5,905 bases of DNA from Xanthobacteraceae bacterium (GTDB lineage: Bacteria; Pseudomonadota; Alphaproteobacteria; Rhizobiales; Xanthobacteraceae): the NCBI GenBank assembly GCA_030043175.1, contig JASHYD010001174.1, forward strand, positions 1-5,905, in the 5' to 3' direction. Both the position numbers and the translations under genes were made by a program. The notes below the pieces were generated by a model. It saw nothing but the letters and a program-made list of their open reading frames with translations. It ran no database searches and had not been told where the DNA came from. Below, in pieces: positions 4,764 to 5,905 of this stretch. How positions within the stretch are numbered: the stretch's first letter is position 1; each line of letters starts with the position of its first letter.

Positions 4764-5905
4764 CTACGCCGCCAACGCCTCCAGAATCCGCGCCCAGCTC
4801 CGCGTTCCCTTGTGGAAGCTCGAGAGATCGTACTTTTCGTTTGGCGAATGGACCCGGTCGTCGTCGAGAGCAAACCCGATCAGCAGCGTGTCGATCCCGA
4901 GCACCCGCTTGAAATCCGCTACGATTGGGATCGAACCGCCGCATCCGATCAGCACCGCCTCCTTGCCCCATTCCTGCGCGAGCGCGCCCCGCGCTTCGGC
5001 AAGCTGAGGGAGCCCCCAATCCAGCGCGATCGGGGGAGCGCTCGTGTGGTCGGCGAATTCGGCGGTGCAATCGGCAGGCAGGTGCGCGCGCACGAAGGCG
5101 CGGAATGCCTCGCGGATTTTTGCCGGGTCCTGATTGCCGACCAAGCGGAACGAGATCTTGGCGGAAGCTTCCGCCGCGATCACGGTCTTGGCTCCCGGCC
5201 CGGTATAACCGCCCATGATGCCGTTCACGTCGCAAGTCGGCCGAGAAAAAATCTGTTCAATGACGAGACGGCCCTTTTCCCCGGCCGGCACCGCAAGACC
5301 AACCTGTCCGAGGAATTTCTCAGGCGTCAGACCTAATTTGGTCCAGGACTTCCTCACGTCGTCGGGCAATTCAGGCACGTCGTCGTAGAACCCCGGGATA
5401 GTGATACGGCCATCGCGATCGTGAATCGCCGCGATGATCTTGGCGAGCACGCGGATGGGGTTTTGCGCCGCCCCGCCAAACACTCCGGAATGCAGATCGC
5501 GGTCGGCCCCCTTGATCCTGACTTCCTCATAGACGAGGCCGCGCAATGCGGTCGTGATCGCAGGTGTGATCGGATCCCACATGCCGGTGTCGCAAACGAG
5601 CGCGATGTCACCCGCAAGTTCCCCCTTGTGCGCCATGAGCCAGCCGGGCAGATGCTTGGAGCCGCACTCCTCCTCGCCTTCGATTACGACAGTAATGGCG
5701 ACAGGTATCGAGCCCGTCACCGCCTTCCAGGCCCGGCATGCTTCGATAAAGGTCATGACCTGGCCTTTATCGTCGCAAGCACCGCGCGCCACGATCGCCT
5801 TGCGCCCGTCCGGGACCGTGGTGATGCGTGGCTCGAACGGCGGCTTCTCCCACAAATCAACGGGGTCGACCGGCTGCACGTCGTAGTGACCATAAAAGAT
5901 GACGC
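4764..5905 (-). CDS. M20-family metallopeptidase (dipeptidase type), N-terminus off right edge
   Basis: The frame runs from the right edge to TAG (4766-4764), giving 379 visible residues; by comparison with M20 dipeptidases of roughly 460 residues, about 80 N-terminal residues lie outside. The family's metal-binding signature is complete: H-x-D in FYGHYDVQP (HYD at 5888-5880), the acidic pair in GACDDKGQ (from 5774), the catalytic and bridging glutamates in EGEEECGS (from about 5681), the aspartate in CDTGMWD (5591-5589) and the C-terminal histidine in HSPNEKYD (4850-4848). The dimerisation or lid domain is marked by DRDLHSGVFGG (His at 5492-5490). These enzymes are cytoplasmic, bind two divalent metals (usually Zn or Mn) and hydrolyse dipeptides or related acyl-amino acids; the exact substrate is not readable here. 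The neighbouring GT-C gene converges on it, so they are not one operon. The sequence is intact and matches the GC-rich host style, so I take it as core. Confidence 0.93.
   Translation of the reverse strand, partial: VIFYGHYDVQPVDPVDLWEKPPFEPRITTVPDGRKAIVARGACDDKGQVMTFIEACRAWKAVTGSIPVAITVVIEGEEECGSKHLPGWLMAHKGELAGDIALVCDTGMWDPITPAITTALRGLVYEEVRIKGADRDLHSGVFGGAAQNPIRVLAKIIAAIHDRDGRITIPGFYDDVPELPDDVRKSWTKLGLTPEKFLGQVGLAVPAGEKGRLVIEQIFSRPTCDVNGIMGGYTGPGAKTVIAAEASAKISFRLVGNQDPAKIREAFRAFVRAHLPADCTAEFADHTSAPPIALDWGLPQLAEARGALAQEWGKEAVLIGCGGSIPIVADFKRVLGIDTLLIGFALDDDRVHSPNEKYDLSSFHKGTRSWARILEALAA

Noticed and set aside
4635..5336. 233-codon plus-strand frame and 200-codon minus-strand frame over the M20 gene
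   Set aside because: Both overlap the M20 gene in other frames. The M20 frame has all catalytic motifs.
1..5905. CRISPR arrays, rRNA genes, riboswitches, intact insertion sequences
   Set aside because: I saw no regularly spaced repeats, no rRNA sequence, no recognisable aptamer and no transposase frame with terminal inverted repeats.

Overview
The window looks like a chromosomal segment of a high-G+C alphaproteobacterium, most likely a Rhizobiales member of the Bradyrhizobium/Rhodopseudomonas type. This rests on the GC-rich coding bias of the right half, a DUF2285 (RovC-like DNA-binding domain) gene of a kind common on rhizobial mobile elements, and the style of the M20 dipeptidase and GT-C membrane proteins. 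The genus is inference, made without any database search.

The window falls into two parts that meet at a tRNA-Arg(CCG) gene (1950-2026, minus strand). Left of the tRNA 3' end (1 to about 1949) lies what looks like one end of an integrated accessory element. It holds: (i) a large partial minus-strand gene running off the left edge (1-788), visibly more A+T-rich than the rest, encoding a protein with a type I restriction HsdR N-terminal (PD-(D/E)XK) nuclease domain; (ii) a divergent plus-strand pair of small genes (929-1204 and 1215-1364), the first of which appears to carry two compensating frameshifts; (iii) a short minus-strand DUF2285-domain gene (1535-1813); and (iv) a short tract of direct and inverted repeats (1883-1919) next to the tRNA 3' end. 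Integrative elements commonly insert at tRNA 3' ends, and DUF2285 proteins such as FseA control excision of rhizobial symbiosis ICEs, so the arrangement fits an ICE or genomic-island terminus.

Right of the tRNA lies what looks like core chromosome. About 870 bases (2027-2895) hold no gene I can support, but they contain several perfect palindromes and an 11-bp tandem repeat. Next is a 554-residue polytopic GT-C (family 39/ArnT-like) glycosyltransferase (2896-4560, plus, TTG start). Convergent with it is an M20-family metallopeptidase/dipeptidase (4764-5905, minus, N-terminus outside the window) with all expected metal-binding motifs visible. These two genes show no obvious functional link.

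The best candidates for something undescribed are the left-edge nuclease gene with its unseen C-terminal part (a possible anti-phage system at an island end) and the small frameshifted gene pair beside it.
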